In this document: one piece after another, positions 6,465 to 12,049 of the stretch
Position numbering within the stretch: the first letter of the stretch is position 1
Layout: each line of letters opens with the position of its first letter
Assembly: GCA_964475385.1 (NCBI GenBank)
Contig: CAYYWV010000076.1
Coordinates: 1-12,049, forward strand
Reading direction: 5' to 3'
DNA length: 12,049 nt
From: CAYYWV01 sp964475385
Lineage (GTDB): Bacteria > Pseudomonadota > Alphaproteobacteria > JAAXGF01
Notes under the pieces: generated by a model
What the model was told of the DNA's origin: nothing
Database searches by the model: none
Seen by the model: the letters and a program-made list of their open reading frames with translations, nothing else
Made by a program: the position numbers and the translations under genes

Positions 6465-7247
6465 TCAGCCGCCGTAGATGTCGAAGTCGAAGTACTTGTC
6501 GTTGATCCGCTTATACGTGCCGTCGGCGCGGATCGCATCGATCGCCTTGTTGAACAGGGCTTGGAGATCCTTGTCCTGTTTGCGGACGGCGATGCCGGCG
6601 CCTTCGCCGAAGTACTTCGGATCGGTGAAGTCAGGGCCGACGAATTCGAAGTCCTTGCCTTTTTCGGTCTTGAGGAAGCCTTCGTTCATGGCCACCGAAT
6701 CGGCGAGCAGGAGGTCGACCCGGCCCGCCACCGCGTCGAGATAGGCCTCGTCCTGAGTGGCGTAGCGCTTGATCTTGACCGTGTCGCCGAACTCGGCGGT
6801 GATGAAGTTGTCATGAATGGTCGCGCGCTGAACGCCGACGGTCTTGCCCTTCATCGATTCCTTGGTGATCTCGATGCCCGAGCCCTTGCGGCGTACGAAC
6901 TTGGCCGGGCTGTTGTAGTACTTCTTGGTGAAGGCGACCTTCTTCTTGCGCTCCTCGGTGATCGACATCGAGGCGACGATGGCGTCGTACTTGCGCGCAA
7001 GCAGCGCCGGGATAATCCCGTCCCAGTCCTGTTGGACCAGCGTGCACTCGGCGCCGATCTTCTCGCACAGCGCCATGGCGATGTCGATGTCGAAGCCCTT
7101 GAGCGTGCCGTCGGGCTCGACCCAGCTAAACGGCGGGTAAGCGCCCTCGACGCCGATGCGGATCTTTTTCCATTCCTTGGCCGAGGCCGGACCGGCCGCG
7201 ATGGCGAGCGCCACGACGGCCATCAACGCGAACGCGAACTTTCTCAC
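6465..7247 (-). CDS. hisJ: Periplasmic amino-acid binding protein, HisJ/ArgT (LAO) type
   Basis: A 260-residue periplasmic solute-binding protein that delivers basic or polar amino acids to the HisQM-type permeases. The signal peptide MRKFAFALMAVVALAIAAGP ends with a likely cut after ASA (residue 23). Binding landmarks are EGAYPPFSW (34-42, ring-stacking aromatic), SMSITEER (93-100, Ser/Thr and the Arg that holds the carboxylate) and LLLADSVA (179-186, Asp for the amino group). Cys61 and Cys68 are spaced like the disulfide of HisJ, which supports the HisJ/LAO subgroup over glutamate or cystine binders. The start is GTG at 7247-7245, with AGGAGG six bases before it. It lies 116 bp after hisP and 97 bp before hisQ. 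Substrate range (His, Lys, Arg, Orn) is inferred from the subgroup. Confidence 0.93.
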   Translation of the reverse strand: MRKFAFALMAVVALAIAAGPASAKEWKKIRIGVEGAYPPFSWVEPDGTLKGFDIDIAMALCEKIGAECTLVQQDWDGIIPALLARKYDAIVASMSITEERKKKVAFTKKYYNSPAKFVRRKGSGIEITKESMKGKTVGVQRATIHDNFITAEFGDTVKIKRYATQDEAYLDAVAGRVDLLLADSVAMNEGFLKTEKGKDFEFVGPDFTDPKYFGEGAGIAVRKQDKDLQALFNKAIDAIRADGTYKRINDKYFDFDIYGG

Positions 7248-7253
7248 AGCATG

Positions 7254-7259
7254 CCTCCT
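7254..7259 (-). promoter_or_regulatory. Strong ribosome binding site for hisJ with a GTG start
   Basis: AGGAGG read leftwards ends six bases before GTG 7247. It fixes the GTG start and fits the high expression that binding proteins need relative to membrane subunits. The rest of the 7260-7363 gap shows a GTGATCAC palindrome (7333-7340) and a TTGACC (7351-7346), but no matching -10 box. Confidence 0.8.
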
Positions 7260-7363
7260 TCTTCTCTTGTGTTTCGACGCTTCAGATCGTTGATGTCGGT
7301 TTCGTTATTTTGCCTGTTCTCCCAAACGGGCCGTGATCACATTTCGGTCAACGGGGCGTTCGA

Positions 7364-8134
7364 CTAGCCCAGCATTCCGGCGAGGAACTGCCGGAACCGT
7401 TCCGAAGCGGGGTTGTCGAACACCTGCGCGGGTTCGCCGAACTCCTCGACGCGGCCTTCGTGCAGAAACATGACCTGGTTCGAGACCTCGCGGGCGAAAC
7501 CGGTCTCGTGGGTGACGACCAGCATGGTGCGCCCTTCCTCGGCGAGGCTGCGGATGACCTTGAGCACCTCGCCGACGAGCTCGGGATCGAGCGCCGAGGT
7601 GGGCTCGTCGAACAGCATGACCTCGGGCTCCATGGCGAGAGCGCGCGCGATCGCCGCGCGCTGCTGCTGGCCGCCCGAAAGATGCGCCGGGTAGTAGTCC
7701 TTGCGGTCGAGCATGCCGACCCGGTCGAGCACCGCCTCGGCGCGCTCGATCGCCTCGGCCTTGGGGATCTTGAGCACGTGCACCGGGGCCTCGATCACGT
7801 TCTGCAACACGGTCATATGGGACCACAGATTGAACTGCTGGAAGACCATGGCGAGTTTGGCGCGGATGCGGGTCACCTGCTTCACGTCTTCGGGCTCGCG
7901 CGCGCCGCCGCGCCGTGTGCGCATGCGGATCAGCTCGCCTTTGACGTAGATGCGTCCGGCGTTCGGCGTCTCCAACAGGTTGATGCAGCGCAGGAGCGTC
8001 GATTTGCCCGAACCGCTCGCCCCCAGGATCGAGATCACGTCGTGCTCGTGCGCGACGAGCGAGACGCCCTTGAGCACTTCGAGCGGACCGAAGCTCTTGT
8101 GCAGATCCTCGACGACCAACGCCTCCTCGGCCAT
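7364..8134 (-). CDS. hisP: Amino-acid ABC transporter ATPase, HisP type
   Basis: A 256-residue cytosolic ABC ATPase that powers the importer encoded by the next three genes. Motifs in order: Walker A GASGSGKST (38-46), Q-loop VFQQF (97-101), signature LSGGQQQR (152-159), Walker B VMLFDEPTSALDP (172-184), and the switch His209 in VVTHE. A charged insertion around residues 65-90 before the Q-loop is typical of HisP-like members. I chose ATG 8134-8132 because GGGAGG precedes it by about 10 bases and it gives the family N-terminus (VVEDLHKSFG). The frame is open further upstream, but there it overlaps the EF-G-like gene, whose stop lies 20 bases before this ATG. Same-strand spacing suggests cotranscription with that gene. 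Confidence 0.94.
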   Translation of the reverse strand: MAEEALVVEDLHKSFGPLEVLKGVSLVAHEHDVISILGASGSGKSTLLRCINLLETPNAGRIYVKGELIRMRTRRGGAREPEDVKQVTRIRAKLAMVFQQFNLWSHMTVLQNVIEAPVHVLKIPKAEAIERAEAVLDRVGMLDRKDYYPAHLSGGQQQRAAIARALAMEPEVMLFDEPTSALDPELVGEVLKVIRSLAEEGRTMLVVTHETGFAREVSNQVMFLHEGRVEEFGEPAQVFDNPASERFRQFLAGMLG

Positions 8135-8154
8135 CGCCGCTACGCCTCCCGTCC

Positions 8155-10188
8155 TTACGACGCCTGGTCCTCGGCGTTCGCTCCGTACTGGGCGAGCACT
8201 TGGTCGGCGACCCGGCCGGTGAGCTCGTTGAGATGGTCGAAGGTCGCGGTGTGCCAGCCTACGCCCTGGGTCAGCGAACGGAGCTCCAGGATCAGGCTGT
8301 GAAGCTCGGCCTCCGGGATATAGGCTTCGACCTCGTCCCAGCCTTCCCAGCCTTCCTTGGGGTGAAAGCCCAGGATCTGGCCGCGCCGGCCGCTGATGAG
8401 GCCGTGGACCTTCGATGTGGCGTCGTTGGGAATCGAGATCACCACCTGACAGATCGGTTCGAGCAGGACGGGATCGCATTTGGGCAGCGCCTCGCTCATC
8501 GCGACCCGGGCGGCGAGCTTGAACGACTGCTCGTTCGAATCGACCGAGTGGAAGGCGCCGTCGAACAAGGTGACGGAAATATCGACCACCGGGAAGCCGA
8601 GCGGCCCTTTTTCGAGGAACTCGCGGACCCCGGCCTCGACCGCCGGGATGTACTGCTTGGGCACCGCGCCGCCGACGATTCTTTCGTCGAAGCGGAATCC
8701 CGACCCGCGCGGCAGCGGCTTGATCTCGAGATGGACGTCGCCGAACATGCCGTGCCCGCCGGTCTGGCGCTTGAACCGTCCGTGCTGAGTCACGCCCTTG
8801 CGGATCGCTTCCTTATAAGCGACCCGCGGCGGGCTCGTCTCAAGGGCGAGGCCATACTTGTTGCGCAGCCGGGCGAGCGCGACCTGAAGATGGATCTCGC
8901 CCTGGCCCTTGAGCAGGAAGTCGTGGGTCTCGGCGTTCTGCTCGATCGCGAGCGAGGGGTCTTCCTCGATCACCTTGGCGACCGCGGCCGACATCTTGAC
9001 CTCGTCCTCGCGCTTTTGGGGGCGGATCGCAAGCGCGTAGACCGGCGGCAGCGGCTCGGCCACCGGCAGCGGGTCGTCGGGAGGCGCGTTCCCAGGCGCC
9101 AGGGTGTCGCCGGTCTGCGCTTTCTCGAGCCGACCGAGCGCCACGATGTCGCCGGCCTCGGCGGAAGCGAGCTTTTCCTGGTTGACGCCCATCATGCGAT
9201 AGATGCCGGCGACGCGTTCGCCGTTGAGCGTCGCGCCGTCGGCGAGCTCGCCGCGCCAGACGCGCACCAAAGAGAGCTTGCCCCCGTGCGGGGTCATGTA
9301 GGTCTTGATGATCTGGGCCAGCGGCTCCTTGGACGCGGTGTCGACGCCGCGGCGTTGGGCGGTCTCCTCGGCCTTGGGCACCAGCGTGGCCATGTGGCGG
9401 AGCAGGCGGCGGACCCCGAACTCGTGCTCGGCCGCGCCGAGGAAGACCGGCACGATCTTGTTGGCCGCGACCTCCTTGCGGACGTAATCGCGGATCTCGT
9501 CTTCGCTCGGCTCCTGATCCTCGAGCAACATCTCGAGAAGCGTGTCGTCGAAGTCGGCGAGCGATTCGAGAAGCTCGGTGCGCGCCGACTTCGAGCGGTC
9601 GGCGACCGATTCGGGCGGCGCGGTCTCCTCGGAGGCGGCGCCTTCGCGATAGGCGTAAGCCTGGCCGCTGACGAGATCGACATAGCCGGTCACCTGCTCG
9701 CCCTCGCGGATCGGCACCTGATGGAGAACCAGCGGATGGCCCGAGACGCCCCGCATGGCGGGGATAAGGTCGCGGATGCGGCCGCTCAGCCGGTCGATCT
9801 TGTTGACGAAAGCGAGATGCGGGATCGCGTGGTCGTTGAGGAAGTGGAACAAGGGAGAAAGCATGACCATGCGCTCGGGCGTGGCCTCGCAGACGACGAG
9901 CGCGGCGTCGGCGCCCATCAGCGCGTTGCGCGCCTCGGCGGCGAACTCGATCGAGCCCGGACAATCGAGGAAGTTGAAGGTCACGCCTTCGAAGGTCGCG
10001 GTCGCCGCCGAGACCTCGGTGCTCATGTGGCGCTCGCGGGCCTCGGCCGAGCCGTCGCCGACGCAGTTGCCGTCCTTGACCGTCCCTTTGCGGCCGATCG
10101 CGCCGCAGACGTAAAGCAGGCTTTCGAGAAGCGTCGTCTTTCCGCTCAGCGAAGAGCCGACGATCGCGACTGTGCGTTTGTCACTCAT
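8155..10188 (-). CDS. EF-G-like translation GTPase (FusA2 type) lacking the G3 catalytic histidine
   Basis: A 677-residue paralogue of elongation factor G with all five domains recognisable. The GTPase domain has G1 GSSLSGKT (11-18), G3 DCPGS (75-79) and G4 NKID (129-132). Domain II starts around residue 305 (LAQIIKTYMTPHGGKLSLVR). Domain IV contains GGHGMFGDVHLEI, GGAVPKQYIPAVEAG and FHSVDSNEQSFKLAA. Domain V has EPICQVVISIPND and GRRGQILGF. Canonical EF-G has AHxDAGKT, RGITI and DTPGH. Here the P-loop differs, switch I reads RHMSTEVSAAT, and Ser79 replaces the His that triggers GTP hydrolysis. I recall similar substitutions in alphaproteobacterial EF-G-like proteins, so this is probably a subfamily trait. 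It is not the housekeeping fusA, which normally lies by rpsL/rpsG/tuf. ATG 10188 follows GGGGAGG by four bases; the open frame to 10359 is not protein-like. Its function is unknown. Confidence 0.93.
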   Translation of the reverse strand: MSDKRTVAIVGSSLSGKTTLLESLLYVCGAIGRKGTVKDGNCVGDGSAEARERHMSTEVSAATATFEGVTFNFLDCPGSIEFAAEARNALMGADAALVVCEATPERMVMLSPLFHFLNDHAIPHLAFVNKIDRLSGRIRDLIPAMRGVSGHPLVLHQVPIREGEQVTGYVDLVSGQAYAYREGAASEETAPPESVADRSKSARTELLESLADFDDTLLEMLLEDQEPSEDEIRDYVRKEVAANKIVPVFLGAAEHEFGVRRLLRHMATLVPKAEETAQRRGVDTASKEPLAQIIKTYMTPHGGKLSLVRVWRGELADGATLNGERVAGIYRMMGVNQEKLASAEAGDIVALGRLEKAQTGDTLAPGNAPPDDPLPVAEPLPPVYALAIRPQKREDEVKMSAAVAKVIEEDPSLAIEQNAETHDFLLKGQGEIHLQVALARLRNKYGLALETSPPRVAYKEAIRKGVTQHGRFKRQTGGHGMFGDVHLEIKPLPRGSGFRFDERIVGGAVPKQYIPAVEAGVREFLEKGPLGFPVVDISVTLFDGAFHSVDSNEQSFKLAARVAMSEALPKCDPVLLEPICQVVISIPNDATSKVHGLISGRRGQILGFHPKEGWEGWDEVEAYIPEAELHSLILELRSLTQGVGWHTATFDHLNELTGRVADQVLAQYGANAEDQAS

Positions 10189-10264
10189 GCATCCTCCCCA
10201 ACTATGACGTGCGGCCCGGCTACGCGATCCGCAGCGCGCGCCCCGGGCCGCCTGAACCGCCGGC

Positions 10265-10284
10265 GCCGATGCCTTCGCATCGGC
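10265..10284. other. Perfect 8-bp hairpin upstream of the EF-G-like gene
   Basis: GCCGATGC at 10265-10272 pairs perfectly with GCATCGGC at 10277-10284 around a CTTC loop (GAAG on the other strand). It is not followed by a T run on either strand, so it is not a terminator. It would lie about 77-97 bases before the EF-G-like ATG in a leftward leader and could be an RNA structure or a dyad operator. Confidence 0.6.
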
Positions 10285-10375
10285 CCGGCCCCGTCGCCAA
10301 ACCTGGGCGGCAGAGGCCGTATCTTTACGCACTCCCCGCCAAAACGCGAGTCCCGCCACGGATTTTCCGCACCCT

Positions 10376-10405
10376 CTGGCATGGGCGCGCGCAAGGCACT
10401 ATTCT
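10376..10405 (+). promoter_or_regulatory. Possible sigma-70 promoter for djlA-amidase
   Basis: CTGGCA (10376-10381) and TATTCT (10400-10405), separated by 18 bases, match four of six consensus bases each. They would start transcription about 45 bases before the ATG at 10460. In DNA this G/C-rich the TATTCT stands out, but the match is modest. Confidence 0.35.
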
Positions 10406-10459
10406 CCCGGTCCACGCTGGCCGGAGGTCGAAGGCGCGAACGCGCGGCATGAGCGTTTC

Positions 10460-11188
10460 ATGAGCATCTGGGGCAAGGTCATCGGGGGCGCGGCGGGATT
10501 CGCGCTCGGCGGGCCTTTGGGCGCGCTCGTCGGCGCGGTCGCGGGCCACGCGTTCGACCGCCTGCGCGACGGCGTCCGCATTCGCGCCGAAGAGGTCAAG
10601 CCGGTCGCTTTCACGGTCGCGGTCATCGTGCTCGCGGCCAAGATGGCCAAGGCCGACGGCGTGGTCACCCGCGACGAGATCGACACCTTCAAGCGAATCT
10701 TCCACATTCCGCCCAGTGAACTTCGGGACGTCGGCCGTCTGTTCGACCGCGCGCGCAAAGACGCCGCCGGCTTCGAGCCCTACGCCCGGCAGATCGCCAT
10801 ATTGTTCCGCGACAACCCGCGGCTTCTCGAAGAGCTGCTCGACGGCCTGTTCGAGATCGCCAAGGCCGACGGCGTGGTCCATCCGGCCGAGCTCGCCTAT
10901 CTGCGCAAGGTGGCCGGAATCTTCGGCTTCGACGAGGCGACGTTCGAGCGCGTTCGCTTAGGCCACATGGAAGGGGCGGCCGCCGACGCCTACGAGGTTC
11001 TCGGGCTCAGCCCGGACGCCGCCGACGAGGAGGTCAAGGCGACCTACCGCAAGCTCGCCCGCCAGTATCACCCCGACCGCCTGATCGCCGAGGGCATGCC
11101 GCAGGAGTTCATCGACCTCGCCAACGAGAAGCTCGCCCGCATCAACGACGCTTACGAGCGCATCCGCCGCCAACGCGGCCTGAAATGA
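10460..11188 (+). CDS. djlA: DjlA-type membrane co-chaperone (TerB domain + C-terminal J domain)
   Basis: A 242-residue protein with three parts. The N-terminal glycine-rich hydrophobic segment (about 4-32, starting MSIWGKVIGG and ending GHAFDR) resembles the GxxxG dimerising anchor of E. coli DjlA. A TerB-like helical domain (about 48-165) carries two acidic ADGVV repeats (65-69 and 136-140). The C-terminal J domain (about 177-239) has the HPD triad (204-206) that stimulates DnaK ATPase. DjlA is an inner-membrane DnaK partner facing the cytosol. At 242 residues it is a little shorter than the E. coli protein. No Shine-Dalgarno is evident. A four-codon frame (ATG 10449 to TGA 10463) overlaps the start and could couple initiation. 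The stop overlaps the amidase ATG by 4 bases. The chaperone role is confident; the client is unknown. Confidence 0.9.
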   Translation: MSIWGKVIGGAAGFALGGPLGALVGAVAGHAFDRLRDGVRIRAEEVKPVAFTVAVIVLAAKMAKADGVVTRDEIDTFKRIFHIPPSELRDVGRLFDRARKDAAGFEPYARQIAILFRDNPRLLEELLDGLFEIAKADGVVHPAELAYLRKVAGIFGFDEATFERVRLGHMEGAAADAYEVLGLSPDAADEEVKATYRKLARQYHPDRLIAEGMPQEFIDLANEKLARINDAYERIRRQRGLK

Positions 11189-11928
11189 TCGAGCGGTCCT
11201 CGCCCAACCACGACGCCCGGCCGCCCGGCGCGGCGGTCGAGATGCTGGTGCTGCACTACACCGGCATGAAGGACGCCGAGGCGGCGCTCGAAAGGCTTTG
11301 CGATCCGGCCGCCAAGGTCAGCGCGCACTATCTGGTCGACGAGGACGGAACGGTCTGGCGGCTGGTCGACGAGGCCCGCCGCGCCTGGCACGCGGGGCGC
11401 GCGGTCTGGCGCGGGCGCGCGGACGTGAACGCGATCTCGATCGGGATCGAGCTCGTCAACCCGGGCCACGAGTTCGGCTACCGCCCGTTTCCCGAGCCCC
11501 AGGTGGAGGCGCTGATCGCGCTCGCCCGCGACATCCTCGCCCGCCACCCCATCCCGGCCCGCAACGTGGTCGGTCATTCGGACGTCGCGCCCGCCCGGCG
11601 CGCCGATCCGGGCGAGCTGTTCGACTGGGCCCGGCTCGCCGCCGAGGGCATCGGCTTGTGGCCCGACGCGTCGCCGGTGCGAGGAGAGATGGGGCTGACC
11701 TTGCGGCCGGGCGACGCCGGCGTCGCGGTGGCCGAGCTGCAAGCCGCGCTCGCCGAGATCGGCTACGGCGTCGCCCGCGACGGCCTTTATGACGAAGGGC
11801 TGGCCGCCGTGGTCGCCGCCTTTCAGCGCCACTTCCGCCCCCGCCGGGTCGACGGCGTGGCCGACCCCGAAACCGCCCAGCTCGCGCTCGGCCTTGCGCG
11901 GACGCTGGCTCGCGACGCGCCGGCTTGA
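11185..11928 (+). CDS. Zinc N-acetylmuramoyl-L-alanine amidase with C-terminal peptidoglycan-binding domain
   Basis: A 247-residue Amidase_2 enzyme that cuts the MurNAc-L-Ala bond. Predicted zinc ligands are His24 (VLHYTG), His131 (GHSDVAP) and Asp141 (ADPGELF), and Glu89 in IGIEL is the likely catalytic acid. The AmpD active-site Lys before the last ligand (GRKxDPG) is Arg139 here. Residues about 168-240 form a PG_binding_1 domain (LRPGDAGVAVAELQAAL, then VAAFQRHF). This two-domain layout is like E. coli AmiD, but no signal or lipobox precedes the catalytic domain, so the enzyme should be cytosolic like AmpD and could process AmpG-imported anhydromuropeptides. ATG 11185 overlaps the djlA stop (ATGA), implying coupling. 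The stop codon lies inside the putative rnpB -35 box. AmpD versus AmiD cannot be settled, so no symbol is given. Confidence 0.93.
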   Translation: MIERSSPNHDARPPGAAVEMLVLHYTGMKDAEAALERLCDPAAKVSAHYLVDEDGTVWRLVDEARRAWHAGRAVWRGRADVNAISIGIELVNPGHEFGYRPFPEPQVEALIALARDILARHPIPARNVVGHSDVAPARRADPGELFDWARLAAEGIGLWPDASPVRGEMGLTLRPGDAGVAVAELQAALAEIGYGVARDGLYDEGLAAVVAAFQRHFRPRRVDGVADPETAQLALGLARTLARDAPA

Positions 11929-11952
11929 CGCGCCCGCGCGCGGACCTTAGGT
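11925..11952 (+). promoter_or_regulatory. Probable rnpB promoter overlapping the amidase stop codon
   Basis: TTGACG (11925-11930) is a strong -35 match, followed after 16 bases by TTAGGT (11947-11952), a weak -10. This would start transcription near 11958, at the 5' end expected for RNase P RNA. The amidase TGA (11926-11928) is part of the -35 hexamer. Confidence 0.5.
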
Positions 11953-11955
11953 GTC

Positions 11956-12049
11956 TAATGGCGCCAGACGGTCGGATGGCCGCCTTCCGGCTTGGGCCGG
12001 GGGGAGGAAAGTCCGGGCTCCACGGAAACACGGTGCCGGGTAACGCCCG
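11956..12049 (+). ncRNA. rnpB: RNase P RNA, 5' part (bacterial type A)
   Basis: The catalytic RNA of RNase P, which trims the 5' leader of tRNA precursors; only its first ~94 bases are in the window. The sequence contains the universally conserved GAGGAAAGTCCGGGCTCC (12004-12021, conserved region I of the P4 core). CCAGACGGTC lies upstream like the P1/P2 start of the E. coli RNA, and GGTGCCGGGTAACGCCCG at the edge corresponds to the following conserved hairpin. The 5' end is placed by alignment from memory to the E. coli RNA and could be off by a few bases. The gene follows the amidase by under 30 bases. Confidence 0.96.

Larger units (their letters stand above)
10189..10459. promoter_or_regulatory. 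Divergent EF-G-like / djlA intergenic region
   Basis: These 271 bases hold no supported gene. They carry the EF-G-like Shine-Dalgarno (GGGGAGG, reverse strand just right of 10192), a perfect hairpin at 10265-10284 and a possible rightward promoter at 10376-10405, each listed separately. A convincing leftward -35/-10 pair could not be found. Confidence 0.5.

Noticed and set aside
6368..6538. Longer hisQ start with a Ser/Thr repeat N-terminus
   Set aside because: It would start inside the hisJ coding region and cross the hairpin. The ATG at 6367 has a ribosome site and a family-like N-terminus.
7331..7342. CRP-like site around GTGATCAC upstream of hisJ
   Set aside because: The palindrome has no 6-base spacer between half-sites and no promoter could be placed beside it.
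8200..10452. A 750-codon open frame on the plus strand opposite the EF-G-like gene
   Set aside because: It is a mirror frame caused by high G/C codon bias. Its product is Arg/Asp/Gly-rich without domains, while the opposite strand encodes a full EF-G-like protein.
1..12049. CRISPR array, transposase, prophage, tRNA or toxin-antitoxin pair
   Set aside because: I found no spaced direct repeats, no inverted-repeat-bounded transposase, no cloverleaf and no small paired frames with recognisable products.

Overview
The window looks like chromosomal core DNA of a GC-rich alphaproteobacterium. The evidence is strong G/C bias at third codon positions, an alphaproteobacterial type of EF-G-like GTPase, a DUF3750 gene, and the order djlA-like, amidase, rnpB. 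From general knowledge, this order often sits just before mraZ and the division/cell-wall cluster in that class. The affiliation is inferred from family content, not from a marker alignment. I see no insertion sequence, prophage, CRISPR array, tRNA or rRNA.

Layout. (1) Positions 1-1643, minus strand: a trehalose-type pair, otsB (trehalose-6-phosphate phosphatase) followed with an 8-base overlap by a GH15 glycosidase gene that runs off the left edge. (2) 1644-2030: a long intergenic region with a 19-bp tandem repeat and overlapping mini-ORFs just before a small heat-shock protein gene (2031-2531, plus), which ends at a strong intrinsic terminator. (3) 2611-3990, minus: an AmpG-like muropeptide permease. 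Divergent from it, at 4125-4907 (plus), is an uncharacterised membrane-anchored DUF3750 protein. (4) 10188-4920, minus: a run of five genes. It begins with a degenerate EF-G-like translation GTPase, then hisP-, hisJ-, hisQ- and hisM-type genes that encode a complete basic/polar amino-acid ABC importer (ATPase, periplasmic binding protein, two permeases). (5) 10460-11928, plus: a DjlA-type TerB/DnaJ membrane co-chaperone overlapping by ATGA a zinc amidase with a peptidoglycan-binding domain. (6) 11956 to the right edge: the 5' end of RNase P RNA, whose probable -35 box contains the amidase stop codon.

Functional themes. AmpG plus the signal-less amidase fit peptidoglycan recycling: anhydromuropeptides are imported and the peptide is then cleaved in the cytosol. 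OtsB, GH15 and Hsp20 fit osmotic and heat stress. The His-type importer takes up basic or polar amino acids. It is preceded at only 20 bp by a translation-factor paralogue that lacks the catalytic histidine of its GTPase centre.

No clearly new system is visible. The points most worth a second look are the EF-G-like protein with Ser in place of the G3 His and its link to the importer, the DUF3750 protein, the hsp20 leader, the intercistronic hairpin between hisJ and hisQ, and the promoter/stop-codon overlap at rnpB.
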